In this document: piece after piece, positions 8,815 through 17,221 of the stretch
How positions within the stretch are numbered: position 1 is the stretch's first letter
Layout of the letters: each line of letters begins with the position of its first letter
Assembly: GCA_963749115.1 (NCBI GenBank)
Contig: CAVVLP010000007.1
Coordinates: forward strand, 1-64,000
Source: SZUA-36 sp963749115
Lineage (GTDB): Bacteria > Pseudomonadota > Gammaproteobacteria > Xanthomonadales > SZUA-36
Reading direction: 5' to 3'
DNA length: 64,000 bases
Notes under the pieces: generated by a model
The model's database searches: none
Seen by the model: only the letters and a program-made list of their open reading frames with translations
What the model was told of the DNA's origin: nothing
Translations under genes and position numbers: made by a program

Positions 8815-8820
8815 GTTAAT

Positions 8821-9022
8821 CGGTCCTTTCCACCCAGTGCATTTAACACTGGTTTGCGCTTCCCCCCCCCCAAGCGTGTGGAAAGGACTGTTTTAACTAC
8901 CAACCGGATCAAAGCCCGGCAGGGTTATCAACCACGGATGGTAGGCCTCTGATGGAAATTGGAGGCTTCAGACAAGGAATTGTGGTCACGCGTATCCTTC
9001 GCGTGGCCACTCGGTCTCCCGA
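8821..9022 (+). ncRNA. Candidate structured RNA or leader with two three-way junctions
   Basis: About 200 bases fold into nested helices. Junction 1: a 13-bp closing stem 8821-8833/8878-8890 holds two hairpins, CCAGTG/CACTGG (8834-8852) and CGCTT/AAGCG (8857-8876) whose loop is a run of ten C. Junction 2: CTACCA/TGGTAG (8897-8902/8939-8944) holds CCGG/CCGG (8904-8919) and GGTT-ATC-AACC (8923-8933). Then follow a GCCTC/GAGGC hairpin (8945-8966), an 11-bp hairpin 8982-8992/9000-9010 and a small TCGG/CCGA hairpin (9011-9022). Three stems contain G-T pairs that are G-U wobbles only if the plus strand is the RNA, so I assign plus. It ends about 55 bases before the small membrane-protein gene and has no terminator of its own, so it may be a 5' leader or riboswitch. 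I do not recognise the family. Confidence 0.6.
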
Positions 9023-9078
9023 CACGATAAGTAACACGCGCAGGTATTCATAGTGATGCCTGTAAGCAGGAGATTGAA

Positions 9079-9351
9079 ATGCAAGTGTATTTAGGAATGT
9101 TATTGGTAATTATTGCAGTCGCGTATGTGGTTGTAAGGTTTGTAGGATCCCGTTCCGTCACGGGTAGTACTGATGTCGGCGAAGTGGACCGTCCTCAGGC
9201 ACGAAATCAGTCTCATAGACGGAAATCTAATGGCTCCAATAGATCTGCGAGTCAAGGGTCGCGTGGTAACTCATCTGATAAGGGCATGAAAATGGCGAGC
9301 GGGCGATCTGCCGTCGTAACGGGTTCTATCCGGAAGCCCTGGGGTTGGTAA
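9079..9351 (+). CDS. Small membrane-anchored Ser/Arg/Gly-rich protein, unknown
   Basis: I do not recognise this 90-residue protein. Residues 4-22 form a single hydrophobic helix (LGMLLVIIAVAYVVVRFVG). The rest is polar, basic and low in complexity, rich in Ser, Arg, Asn and Gly, with no cysteine, ending SIRKPWGW; it should be disordered and cytoplasmic or periplasmic. An AGGAG ribosome site at 9068-9072, six bases before the ATG, supports real translation. It is the only plus-strand gene between 3.4 and 17.4 kb. The structured RNA at 8821-9022 precedes it and the hpt gene converges 3 bases past its stop. Regulation by the RNA leader is inference. Confidence 0.6.
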   Translation: MQVYLGMLLVIIAVAYVVVRFVGSRSVTGSTDVGEVDRPQARNQSHRRKSNGSNRSASQGSRGNSSDKGMKMASGRSAVVTGSIRKPWGW

Positions 9352-9354
9352 CCA

Positions 9355-9711
9355 TCAATCATTGTTACGGATGACGTCATCGATCTCATTGAGTAAATTT
9401 TGAAGCAGCGACGTTAACTCAGGCAAATTTGCAACCTGAAGTGAATTCGCAGTCAGGTAACGATCAACAACAGAGGCCGCCAGTCCCAGGGACTCAAAAC
9501 CATAACTGCCGGCAGACCCTGCCAATCGGTGTATCTGTTGAAAGAGTTTGTCACAAAGATCCGGTTCACTGTTCTGTAAAGCAGCATTGAATTGAAGCAT
9601 GCATTGACGGATGGCCCTGCGCTTATCCGGCATGCTGTCAATATAGCGGCGTCTTTGTTCGGCAATCAGTTTTTGCGCCTGTTCAGACAGTATGGTCAGG
9701 TGAACCTCCAA
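9355..9711 (-). CDS. Hpt (histidine phosphotransfer) domain protein
   Basis: A 118-residue single-domain phosphotransfer protein. The phospho-accepting His is His61 in QQIHRLAGSAGSYGF, the standard Hpt motif; the rest is helical. It should shuttle phosphate from the receiver domain of the hybrid kinase encoded just upstream to a response regulator, most simply the OmpR-type regulator at the head of the same operon. The ATG at 9711 overlaps the end of the kinase gene by 29 bases, so translational coupling is likely. It is the last gene of the unit. Confidence 0.9.
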   Translation of the reverse strand: MEVHLTILSEQAQKLIAEQRRRYIDSMPDKRRAIRQCMLQFNAALQNSEPDLCDKLFQQIHRLAGSAGSYGFESLGLAASVVDRYLTANSLQVANLPELTSLLQNLLNEIDDVIRNND

Positions 9712-11203
9712 TCAATAACGTGGCAATTTCTTTGTAGAGTCTGTCGGTGTCTATCGGTTTTTGTAGAAACGCCGAAATCCCGCTGCCGGAAATGCCGGGT
9801 GTCAGGTCAACGAGCCCGGATCCGGAAACAATAATACCCGCGATTGCAGGTTGCTCCGCCCGAAGATCGTTGAAAAGTTCGAGACCACTACCATCTGCCA
9901 AATGCATATCCGTGATGATGATCGGGCAATCGTGGCTTTTCATCATGTCCTTTGCCCGGGCGACACTGCTGGCCGTGAATACGTGTAACCCCCAGCTCTC
10001 GAGCACGACCCGGTAAAGTGAGAGGATGTCCTGGTCATCATCTACCCAGAGCAAGGTTCCGGATAATGGACGTATTTCCTGATGGTCGTCCCGGGGCCGC
10101 GGACAGGGAATATCGATTCGAAATTCACTACCGACGCCTGGTTTGCTTTCGAGCTTAATCTGTCCACCCATGCGTCTGAGTAACTGGTGTGTAATCGCAA
10201 GGCCCAGCCCGGCACCGGAGGTATTTCCTCCGCCGACACGCGTGAACGGTTCGAAAATCTTCTCAAAATCCTCGGCCGCGATACCCTGGCCGGTATCACG
10301 CACCCGAATATAGAGCCTGTCGTCGCGATGTCTGAAATCAACACTGACCTGACCTGTTAACGTGTAGCGCAAGGCGTTGCTGACCAGGTTAATCAGTATT
10401 TGCCGGAGACGCAGTTCATCGCATTCAACATCGATTCCTTCCGGTGAGGAGTTCACTTCAAAATCGAGTCCTTTGGCAGTCGACTGGTTTCGGAACAAAG
10501 CCTCGATATCGCCAGCCAGGCGATCAAGACTGAAGCGTGTTGGGTTGAGCTTCACACTGTCGTCGCCATCGCGGGCCTGCTCAAGAAGATTCTCCACAAG
10601 TGTCAGAAGGTGCCACGACGCCCGTTGCAATGCCTGTGGATTAGCTGAATCCGGTAATTCGGTCTGTAGCAGGTCGGCGTATCCCATGATGGAGGCAATA
10701 GGGGACCGGAATTCGTGTGACATGGATGCGATAAAATGGCTCTTTGCAGCACTCGCCTGTTCTGCCTGCCGTCTGCGTAACAAGAGCTCCTGGTTCAATT
10801 CCGCGAGTTCCGAATTGAGCATGGCTCGCTGTTCGGAAAGCAGGCTGTTCTCATGAGCACGCTGCTGTAGGACCTGTTCGTTTTCGTGTGTCTCGGTAAC
10901 ATCATGTATCACAAGATCAGCAGATGTTTCATCACTCAACACGTGTATGTCGACAAAAAACTCTTCCAGCTCGACATACGGAAATACCATCGGTTCCCCA
11001 GCACCGCCTGCTGCGCTGAGAATTGAACCCAGCGAATCAGGCAACACGGAACCACGAATCAAACCGGGTAAATTCCAATCCGGTGTCGAGCGGTTAACAG
11101 ACAGAATTTTCTGTGAAGAGTCCACTGCGATCACGATGAAATGTTCGCGTTTTAACAGTTCGTCGCGGATATAGTGCGCGGCTCGCTGACTGACTCTTTT
11201 CAT
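9683..11203 (-). CDS. Hybrid sensor histidine kinase / response regulator
   Basis: 506 residues with no membrane helix, so a cytosolic kinase. Residues 1-105 form a PAS-like sensory region (FIVIAVDSSQKILSVN) and about 105-150 a coiled coil. The HisKA phospho-acceptor is His163 (SMSHEFRSPIASIMGY). The ATPase domain has N box NLVSNALRYT (272-281), G1 DTGQGIAAEDFEKIFEPF and G2 GAGLGLAI. The C-terminal receiver (about 383-500) has VDDD, phospho-Asp432 (TDMHLADGSG) and Lys482 (LQKPID). The layout predicts a His-Asp-His-Asp phosphorelay through the neighbouring Hpt protein. Its ATG overlaps the GTPase stop codon (ATGA at 11200-11203), tying kinase output to GTPase translation. Confidence 0.93.
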   Translation of the reverse strand: MKRVSQRAAHYIRDELLKREHFIVIAVDSSQKILSVNRSTPDWNLPGLIRGSVLPDSLGSILSAAGGAGEPMVFPYVELEEFFVDIHVLSDETSADLVIHDVTETHENEQVLQQRAHENSLLSEQRAMLNSELAELNQELLLRRRQAEQASAAKSHFIASMSHEFRSPIASIMGYADLLQTELPDSANPQALQRASWHLLTLVENLLEQARDGDDSVKLNPTRFSLDRLAGDIEALFRNQSTAKGLDFEVNSSPEGIDVECDELRLRQILINLVSNALRYTLTGQVSVDFRHRDDRLYIRVRDTGQGIAAEDFEKIFEPFTRVGGGNTSGAGLGLAITHQLLRRMGGQIKLESKPGVGSEFRIDIPCPRPRDDHQEIRPLSGTLLWVDDDQDILSLYRVVLESWGLHVFTASSVARAKDMMKSHDCPIIITDMHLADGSGLELFNDLRAEQPAIAGIIVSGSGLVDLTPGISGSGISAFLQKPIDTDRLYKEIATLLIGGSPDHTV

Positions 11204-11703
11204 AGCTCAGCCAGCGCCGCGCCAAGTGCCGTAAATGCGTCTTCGATGTTTTTACCGTTAAGGGCACTGGTATGGTAAACGTCGAGACTGTCCGGCAGGG
11301 CTGAATCGTCGAAGCGCCAATCTGCTTTGAGATCCGCCTTGTTGGCCAGTAAAATGGCCGGCACATGTTGGTTTTCCCGACAGAAATCGTGATAAATACC
11401 CAGCGCAGTTTTAATGGTTGCCGGACGGGTGCCGTCAGCTACCAGGACGAGTCCGTGAGCGCCTTTTATATAGCTTCTGATACGCGACAAAGGGCGTTTA
11501 TCCAACTCAAACGGGTCGGCGCCCTCCATGTCCCACAATACCAGTTTGATGGGCTCTTCACGGGTTTCGACGACACGTGTATCAATTTTAACACCGAGGG
11601 TGGTGTGGTAACGCTCGTCAAATTGCTGATGGACAAAGCGCCGGACAAGACTGGTCTTGCCTACTCCGAAGGCCCCGACCATGCATACTTTGGCGCTCTT
11701 CAT
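11200..11703 (-). CDS. Ras/Rab-like small GTPase
   Basis: A 167-residue protein made of a single Ras-like G domain. G1 is GAFGVGKTSLV (Lys16, Thr17), G2 is Thr34/Thr35 in RYHTTLG, G3 is WDMEGAD (58-63), G4 is NKAD (121-124) and G5 is TSAL (146-148). The residue after the G3 glycine is Ala, not the catalytic Gln of Ras, so intrinsic hydrolysis may be slow or need a partner, as in bacterial MglA/Rup-type GTPases. Start ATG 11703 overlaps the stop of the OmpA-like gene (ATGA), which I prefer to the upstream ATG at 11718. The tight coupling to an OmpA-like protein and a hybrid kinase suggests a switch in a signalling or polarity pathway. No roadblock-domain regulator is seen nearby. Confidence 0.92.
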   Translation of the reverse strand: MKSAKVCMVGAFGVGKTSLVRRFVHQQFDERYHTTLGVKIDTRVVETREEPIKLVLWDMEGADPFELDKRPLSRIRSYIKGAHGLVLVADGTRPATIKTALGIYHDFCRENQHVPAILLANKADLKADWRFDDSALPDSLDVYHTSALNGKNIEDAFTALGAALAEL

Positions 11704-13606
11704 GGCCGATCCTGCCATGTGATTTTAACGGTAACACGTCGTTGTGAGAGGTCTTCACTACCACTTCTCCATACTGGGATTTCAGACAAAAGCCGGCTCG
11801 TGTCCATACCGGCGCCGGAGAGTCCGTCCATTACCACTTTCACACGTTTGCGTGAGGTTCGCTCATTTTGTTCAGCTGTGCCGGTACCATCGACCTGGCC
11901 AGTCAGTGTGATGGTCAGATCAATATCCAGCGCGCGTGAGGATTCCAGCAAACCTGATAACTGCTGTGCAAACATGTCGAGGGCTGTCAGGGACTCCGGT
12001 GTCAGGTGATCCTGACTCGTAAACAAAAAAGCGGTTCCATTCAATTGATCAGCATTTGCACGCACGCGGGTCTGCAATTCGGCAAGCAAGGGTGAGAAAT
12101 CCAGTATCCAACCACCGAACATCTGAGATTCCGTGGTTCTTTCACGATACCAGCTGATATCCGCATTTCCGGAAACCATGATACGTCCATCATCCGCTGT
12201 CAGTTCCACGGAGTCGGGTGCGCCGAGTTGCAGACGGACGAGGCGCAGTGCCTCTTCTGCATTCAGTCTTATGCCGGACAGGTCAACCGCATTGATCAGC
12301 GGATGTGCACCTGCCAGTCCTGTAAGTCTATCTGCCTGCCCGGCTTGCAGGGTACCACCTACCAAAAGGGTGCGTTCATTCAATCTGAGACTGGTTTCGT
12401 CTGCCAATGCCAGGGACATTGCGGAGACTCTGCAAGACCAGCGCTGGCTCAAGTGACATAAATGGTTTGAACCGGAACCGTACTCCCTGTTGAGGGAATC
12501 CCTGGCGCTTGAGTATGGCATCGGGAGTCGGAGTGACCGGATCACGCAGGCCATCGATCAGCAACACCCCGTCCTGCCGGCGACTGGACGAAACGACATA
12601 GCCAGGCTGATTTCTGAAGGTATCGACAACCTGGGATTCAAATTGGCGCCGTTGATGTTCCTGCCAGGTTTTCCATCCTGCCAGGATAGATCAGTGCGCT
12701 GATGGCTACTGCCCAGTAAACAGCTGCTTTGCTGCGCCTTGCGGTTCCTTGCTGCTCATCGAGTTCCTCACGCAGTGACTGTTGCATCAGCACCCGCATA
12801 CCGATGTCATTTGCAAGGGCATCGTCGGTTTCGTTAAAACGCTCACCATAGCGGGCGTGGATGGATTCCAACAATGCCATCAATTCATCACGCAGGGCAC
12901 GCGGCGGCGAACCGCTGATAATGCAGGCCAAGATCGCTTCCGGTCCATTGATGACCCACAATGTCCGGTCACCCAGCTCAGCACTGCGTAGCGGGTCGTC
13001 CGGGCTCATACCCAGCGAGTCCTGTATGAAAGACTGGATTGCCGACAACATGGCCGCCACGGCGTCCTCATCCAGCACGAGATTCTCGTCCCGATGGGCG
13101 TGTGCAAGTACAATTCCGGTGTCCCGGGCGATCAGGAATGCCTCCTGTACTGCAAAACGCATCGTGTGACTCAGAACGATTTGAGCAAACGGTACACCGG
13201 TGCGTGCGGCTTCCAAGCGCCAACGTAAACCCTTGATCGAAAAGCTATGCTCCATTGCGGCGTTTATACGTTGCACCAGCGATTTTAATGCATCGGCGAC
13301 CGCCCGGCGTATGGCGGGGCCCATGACCGGATACAGGTATTCCGCGAATGCAGGTGCATCACGTTTGATTGATGCGCGGATCGTTCGAAGCATTGGTTTT
13401 TCGAGTTCTGCTTCGAGTACGGGATCGTTGGAGATTCGCTTGAAGGCATCCGGCAGGACCTCGGCAACATCGGCCGTGCGGCTTTCAAAGTCTGAAACCC
13501 GCTTATCAAGGAGGTTCAGGCGGCTTCGATCCTCGCCAAGTAGTAGCTTCTGGAGTCGCTCCAGATCGTCTTTGCGCTGGTCTTTTGTCTGTTTTTCGGT
13601 GGTCAA
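11700..13606 (-). CDS. OmpA-like domain membrane protein (two +1 frameshifts)
   Basis: The intact protein would have about 634 residues. The first 290 or so are soluble and helical (KDDLERLQKLLLGEDRSRL, then AFKRISNDPVLEAELEKP). One transmembrane helix follows near residue 300 (AVYWAVAISALIYLAGW in the corrected frame). A periplasmic region comes next, ending in an OmpA/MotB-type peptidoglycan-binding domain (VDGTGTAEQNERTSRKRVKV). The frame slips +1 at the GG at 12684-12685 and again near 12424-12428. The topology, with a cytoplasmic partner region and a periplasmic wall-binding domain, suits an anchor for the Ras-like GTPase whose start overlaps its stop. Similar proteins beside small GTPases have been labelled as ARF-GAP-like in databases, as far as I recall; no GAP motif is visible here. 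Confidence 0.75.
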
Positions 13607-13636
13607 GTTGACACCTCAGCCCGCTGGGAGCCGGGG

Positions 13637-14176
13637 TTACTTGCTGCGCTTTTTGGGGGGCGGTGCCAGACGGCCGGCAATGTCGGACAGAAAACCCGCC
13701 AGCTCACCACGATCAACCTTGCTTTCATCAATTTGATTGGAACGTTTAGTTTGCGCTGCCTGTAGTGAGGCCAGGTCACCTATCAGCACCTTCTGCGCTG
13801 CCAGCAATTCTTCCCGGACATGCTTGATTTCATTGTTGAAATCCGATTGCATTTCTGCAAGTTGATTTTCGGCATCAAGACGAAAGGTCGCCAGTGATTT
13901 TGTTACTTCATTGAGGCCGGCGTCGCGTTCTGCGCTCTCCCGGTTGAGTTGGTCGCCGGCGTTATCGCGGAATTGGTCGAGTAGTTTTTCCAGCTCATGA
14001 ATGCGTTTTTCGAGGGTATTCCTCAGCTTTTCACTTTCCCTGGACACACGTTTTTCGACTGTTTGGAAACGCTCATCTACGGCGCGAATCTGGTTGCCAA
14101 ACAGAATTTCACGAATTTGGTCGACATTATCAGGTGATGGTTGGATTTGTTCAGTATCTTGTTTTTTTGTCGCCAT
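13637..14176 (-). CDS. Coiled-coil protein of unknown function
   Basis: A 179-residue, highly charged, almost wholly helical protein with no membrane segment and no cysteine. Heptad-rich stretches run from about residue 25 to 160 (RFQTVEKRVSRESEKLRNTL, then QLAEMQSDFNNEIKHVREEL), and the C-terminus is basic (LAPPPKKRSK). The start chosen is ATG 14176 (MATKKQDTEQ), 16 bases past the response-regulator stop; the frame is open far upstream but would overlap that gene completely. It sits between the regulator and the OmpA-like gene, 30 bases from the latter, and so belongs to the operon. Its role is unknown; a scaffold for the GTPase or membrane anchor is a guess. Confidence 0.75.
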   Translation of the reverse strand: MATKKQDTEQIQPSPDNVDQIREILFGNQIRAVDERFQTVEKRVSRESEKLRNTLEKRIHELEKLLDQFRDNAGDQLNRESAERDAGLNEVTKSLATFRLDAENQLAEMQSDFNNEIKHVREELLAAQKVLIGDLASLQAAQTKRSNQIDESKVDRGELAGFLSDIAGRLAPPPKKRSK

Positions 14177-14192
14177 GGTTTTTCCTTTAGTC

Positions 14193-14891
14193 TTAACGGG
14201 CAATCTGTTCCAGGCGGTAGCCGTAATGGTAAACAGATGATAGTTGCCAACCGTTGTCGGGTCGGAGATTGAGTTTACTGCGCACACGGGAGATGTGCGT
14301 GTCCACGGTGCGGGACTGGACCGCCGCACCAACATTCCAGATGTTTCGTAACAGGTATTCCCTGGAAAGAATTTTGTCGAGGTTGTCGAACAGCATCCAG
14401 GCGAGTTCAAATTCACGCCGGGTCATTGGCACGTCAGTACCGTCCACACGGATAGACGTGGCTTTGCGGTCAAGGTAATAATTTTCGATCTCGATGCTGT
14501 TGCTTTCCGGTTCGGCCAGCCCGCTTCGCCGCGCCAGGGAGCGGATACGTGCCACCAGCTCCTGTGGGCGTGCCGGCTTACTGACGTAATCATCAGCCCC
14601 GGCTTCAAGCGCTGCGACGATGTGTTTTTCCTCACCGCGGGTGGTCAGGAACAACACCGGAACATGATCACGGACATTACGACGCACCCACTCAAGAACC
14701 TCCAGCCCGCTCATTTCAGGCAGGTTCCAGTCCAGCAGCATTAAATCGAAACCTTCCTGCTGTACGGCACGTATGAATTCCGGGCCAGTGGCGAACACGC
14801 GTGTCTTAAATCCAGCGTCCTCAAGCCAAACCTGAAGTAATGCAGACTGATCTAAATCGTCTTCGAGAATGCCGATCAAAATCGCACCCAA
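14193..14891 (-). CDS. OmpR/PhoB-family response regulator
   Basis: 232 residues. The N-terminal receiver has the acid pair DD at 11-12, phospho-Asp54 (MLLDWNLPEMSG), a switch Thr (LFLTTRG) and the conserved Lys in VSKPARP. The C-terminal winged-helix DNA-binding domain has MTRREFELAWMLF and the recognition helix region RTVDTHISRVRSKL. I chose the TTG at 14891 as start: a GGGGAGG ribosome site ends 5 bases before it and it yields the normal N-terminus GAILIGILEDD. The frame is open to an ATG at 14942 without such a site. It is first in the operon and is the likely output of the kinase-Hpt relay. Confidence 0.9.
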   Translation of the reverse strand: MGAILIGILEDDLDQSALLQVWLEDAGFKTRVFATGPEFIRAVQQEGFDLMLLDWNLPEMSGLEVLEWVRRNVRDHVPVLFLTTRGEEKHIVAALEAGADDYVSKPARPQELVARIRSLARRSGLAEPESNSIEIENYYLDRKATSIRVDGTDVPMTRREFELAWMLFDNLDKILSREYLLRNIWNVGAAVQSRTVDTHISRVRSKLNLRPDNGWQLSSVYHYGYRLEQIAR

Positions 14892-15073
14892 GATGACCTC
14901 CCCATTTGCCAGGTAACTTCTCTTAATGCATGAGTATGTCACTGTAAGCGGTCATTTTTCAAACGTTTTTATCTTTTAGCGAACGTGCAATCCCAGTCGG
15001 GGTGTTTAGTGCAGCAACATTATTTGTGCTTTCCAGGCGGTTTGCGACCCCGGAAAAAGTGCGTTCAACGGGG

Positions 15074-15886
15074 TCAGGTCAAGTCCTGAAATGGTCCCAG
15101 CCATGCCTTTTGGGGATCACCAAAAACAAAGAAATGCGGGTTTAAATAGGCTTCCTTGTTGTTATAGTCCAGTGCCGAACCATCGATTTTGACCACCTGG
15201 CCACCAGCAGCCTCGACCACCGCTTGCGCTGCAGCTGTATCCCACTCACAGGTTGGGCCCAAACGCGGATAGAAATCAGCCAGGCCTTCGGCGATGCGGC
15301 AAAATTTTAATGAGCTTCCCATGCTGGTCAGTTCGTGCGATCCCAGTTTTTGCAACTGGCTGGCGAGTTCAGGATTGGCGTGTGAACGGCTTCCAACGAT
15401 CACCGCTGTTTGCGCAGCGGGCCGTCTGACTTGAATGGGCCGGGCCGGGTCGGTTTCATGCTGGCGCCATGCACCCAGTTCACGGGCGCCGAAATAGCTG
15501 GTGTCGGAAACCGGTACATGCACGATACCCATGATCGGCTGGTGATTACGTATCAGGGCGATATTGACGGTAAATTCGCCGTTATGGTTGATGAATTCCT
15601 TGGTGCCGTCGAGCGGATCTACCAGCCAGTACTGCTGCCAGGTTTGGCGGGTTTCCCAAGGGATATCTGCCGACTCTTCAGACAAGATCGGCGTTTCGGG
15701 CCATCGACTCGCAAGCTCTGCACTGATGAGTTCATGGCTGGCCAGGTCGGCCCTGGTCAGCGGTGAGTCATCGGACTTCCGGGTGATACCCATATCGCCT
15801 TCGTACCATTCGAGTATTTTGAGCCCGGCGCGCCGGCTGATGTCTACCAGTTGTTCAAGTACATTTTGAGTGTTCAGACCTGACAT
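15074..15886 (-). CDS. cysQ: 3'(2'),5'-bisphosphate nucleotidase CysQ
   Basis: Removes the 3' phosphate from PAP, the by-product of PAPS-dependent sulfate reduction and of sulfotransferases. 270 residues of the inositol-phosphatase fold. Metal-binding motifs: SEESAD (69-74), WLVDPLDGTKEF (87-98) with Asp90 and Asp93, and the later CEWDTAAAQAV motif. GSSLKFCRIAEGLADFYPR is typical of CysQ. It overlaps the nudE stop by one base (TAATG), so the two are coupled. A weak hairpin (GACCCCG/CGGGGTC, 15046-15075) overlaps its stop codon but lacks a T-tract. Confidence 0.93.
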   Translation of the reverse strand: MSGLNTQNVLEQLVDISRRAGLKILEWYEGDMGITRKSDDSPLTRADLASHELISAELASRWPETPILSEESADIPWETRQTWQQYWLVDPLDGTKEFINHNGEFTVNIALIRNHQPIMGIVHVPVSDTSYFGARELGAWRQHETDPARPIQVRRPAAQTAVIVGSRSHANPELASQLQKLGSHELTSMGSSLKFCRIAEGLADFYPRLGPTCEWDTAAAQAVVEAAGGQVVKIDGSALDYNNKEAYLNPHFFVFGDPQKAWLGPFQDLT

Positions 15887-16437
15887 TATTCTGTTTCCTG
15901 TTGTAAATAGTCGCGGGCGATATACAAGGCGGCGATACTGCGGCCCTCGGTGCAGTCCGGTCGTTGTACCAATGGGTAAAGGTCGGCCAATGGCCAGGGT
16001 ACGATTTCCAGTTCTTCCGGTTCGTCCCCGTCAAGTTTTGCAGGGTAGAGATCACGTGCCAGTACCACGTGGGTGACATGGGTCATGTAACCAGGTGCGA
16101 GGCTCAATGCGGTCAGTTCAATCAAGTCATGCGCGCCAAAACCGATCTCTTCCCTGAGCTCTCTTTGCGCGCCTTCCAATACGGTTTCGCCATGCTCAAG
16201 ACGGCCTTTAACCAGTCCCAGCTCATAATGGTGTAAGCCGGCCGCATATTCACTGACCAGTAAAACCGTGTCATCATCGCGCATCGCTACCACGATTACC
16301 GCACCCAGGCCGTGTGAACGCAGTCGTTCATAGGTGCGTTTTACCCCGTTGCTGAATTCCAGATCGAGTCTTTCGACCTTGAACAACTTACCGGGATCAT
16401 GTTCACGTCTTGCGTAAATCCTTGGGAGTTTTGCCAT
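15886..16437 (-). CDS. nudE: ADP compounds hydrolase NudE
   Basis: A 183-residue Nudix hydrolase that cleaves ADP-ribose, Ap3A, NADH and similar compounds in the cytoplasm. The Nudix box is GRLEHGETVLEGAQRELREE (positions 99-118). The family-specific N-terminus (RIYARREHDPGKLFKVERLD) and ALSLAPGYMTHVTHVVLARD identify NudE rather than NudF. The nudE-cysQ pair is a common gammaproteobacterial arrangement. It follows hisN with a 4-base gap. Confidence 0.93.
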   Translation of the reverse strand: MAKLPRIYARREHDPGKLFKVERLDLEFSNGVKRTYERLRSHGLGAVIVVAMRDDDTVLLVSEYAAGLHHYELGLVKGRLEHGETVLEGAQRELREEIGFGAHDLIELTALSLAPGYMTHVTHVVLARDLYPAKLDGDEPEELEIVPWPLADLYPLVQRPDCTEGRSIAALYIARDYLQQETE

Positions 16438-16441
16438 CGGG

Positions 16442-17221
16442 TCAGACCTGTTTCAGTTCTGCAGACAAGGCAGCATGAAGGGCCGGGGTCGCTGCCAGAA
16501 CAGAGCGTGTATCGAGGCCGGGTGTAAGGCCATCAAGGTCGGTAAACAGACCACCGGCTTCGGTGACAATGACGTAAAGTGCAGCGATGTCGAGGATGTT
16601 AACGTCAGACTCGATAACGGCATCCAGTTGACCTGCCGCCAGGCGATGGTAGTGATAGTAATCTCCGTAACCACGTGTGCGGTTGGTACGCGCCAGTATC
16701 CGCCCAAGCGCCGGCCACTGCTTGCCTGCGGCCAGGCTTTGAATATTGCCGGTGGAAATACTGGCCTGGTTAATGGTCTCTACCTGGCTGATTTGCAATT
16801 GACCCTCGGTATTGAACGCTCCACCGCCACGTGTCGCCCAGACCAGTTCATCCATGGCCGGGGCACAGGAAACGCCGAGTATCAGTTCCCTGTTGTGCAT
16901 CAGCGCGATCTGCGTAGAGAACATACCGTATCGTTTTACAAAACTCTTGGTGCCGTCGATCGGATCAACCAGCCACAGGTACTCGGTGTCTTTACTTTCT
17001 GCACCGTATTCTTCGCCAAAAATTCCATGCGCGGGGAAAGCGCTATTGATGGTTTTGCGGATGATCTGTTCGGCGCCGCGATCGGCGATCGTGACCGGTG
17101 TCTGGTCGGACTTGATCTCGATATCAAAATTGCCATTGTAATAAGACAGGATCAGTTCACGGGCAGATCTTGCAGCCTGCAGTGCGACGGCCAGTAATTC
17201 CTTCATGTGGGTTTCGGTCAT
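16442..17221 (-). CDS. hisN: Inositol-monophosphatase-family phosphatase, HisN-like
   Basis: 259 residues of the same fold as CysQ. Catalytic motifs: FGEEYGAE, WLVDPIDGTKSFVKRYG and, near the end, ILDIAALYVIVTEAGG. The loop VKRYGMFSTQIALMHNRELI is typical of histidinol-phosphatases of the HisN type, so histidinol phosphate is the likeliest substrate; a plain inositol phosphatase remains possible because no his genes are adjacent. The start ATG 17221 (MTETHMKELL) was preferred to the open frame reaching 17320; Met 5 (17209) is an alternative. It heads a unit with nudE and cysQ and is divergent from bioA. Confidence 0.82.
   Translation of the reverse strand: MTETHMKELLAVALQAARSARELILSYYNGNFDIEIKSDQTPVTIADRGAEQIIRKTINSAFPAHGIFGEEYGAESKDTEYLWLVDPIDGTKSFVKRYGMFSTQIALMHNRELILGVSCAPAMDELVWATRGGGAFNTEGQLQISQVETINQASISTGNIQSLAAGKQWPALGRILARTNRTRGYGDYYHYHRLAAGQLDAVIESDVNILDIAALYVIVTEAGGLFTDLDGLTPGLDTRSVLAATPALHAALSAELKQV

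Noticed and set aside
8821..9022. 6S RNA, SRP RNA or RNase P RNA
   Set aside because: The closing helix spans only 70 bases, there is no large central bubble as in 6S, no GGAAG-type SRP loop and none of the RNase P core motifs I know.
15046..15075. Terminator after cysQ
   Set aside because: A 7-bp GACCCCG/CGGGGTC stem overlaps the stop codon, but the loop is long and no T-tract follows on the minus strand.
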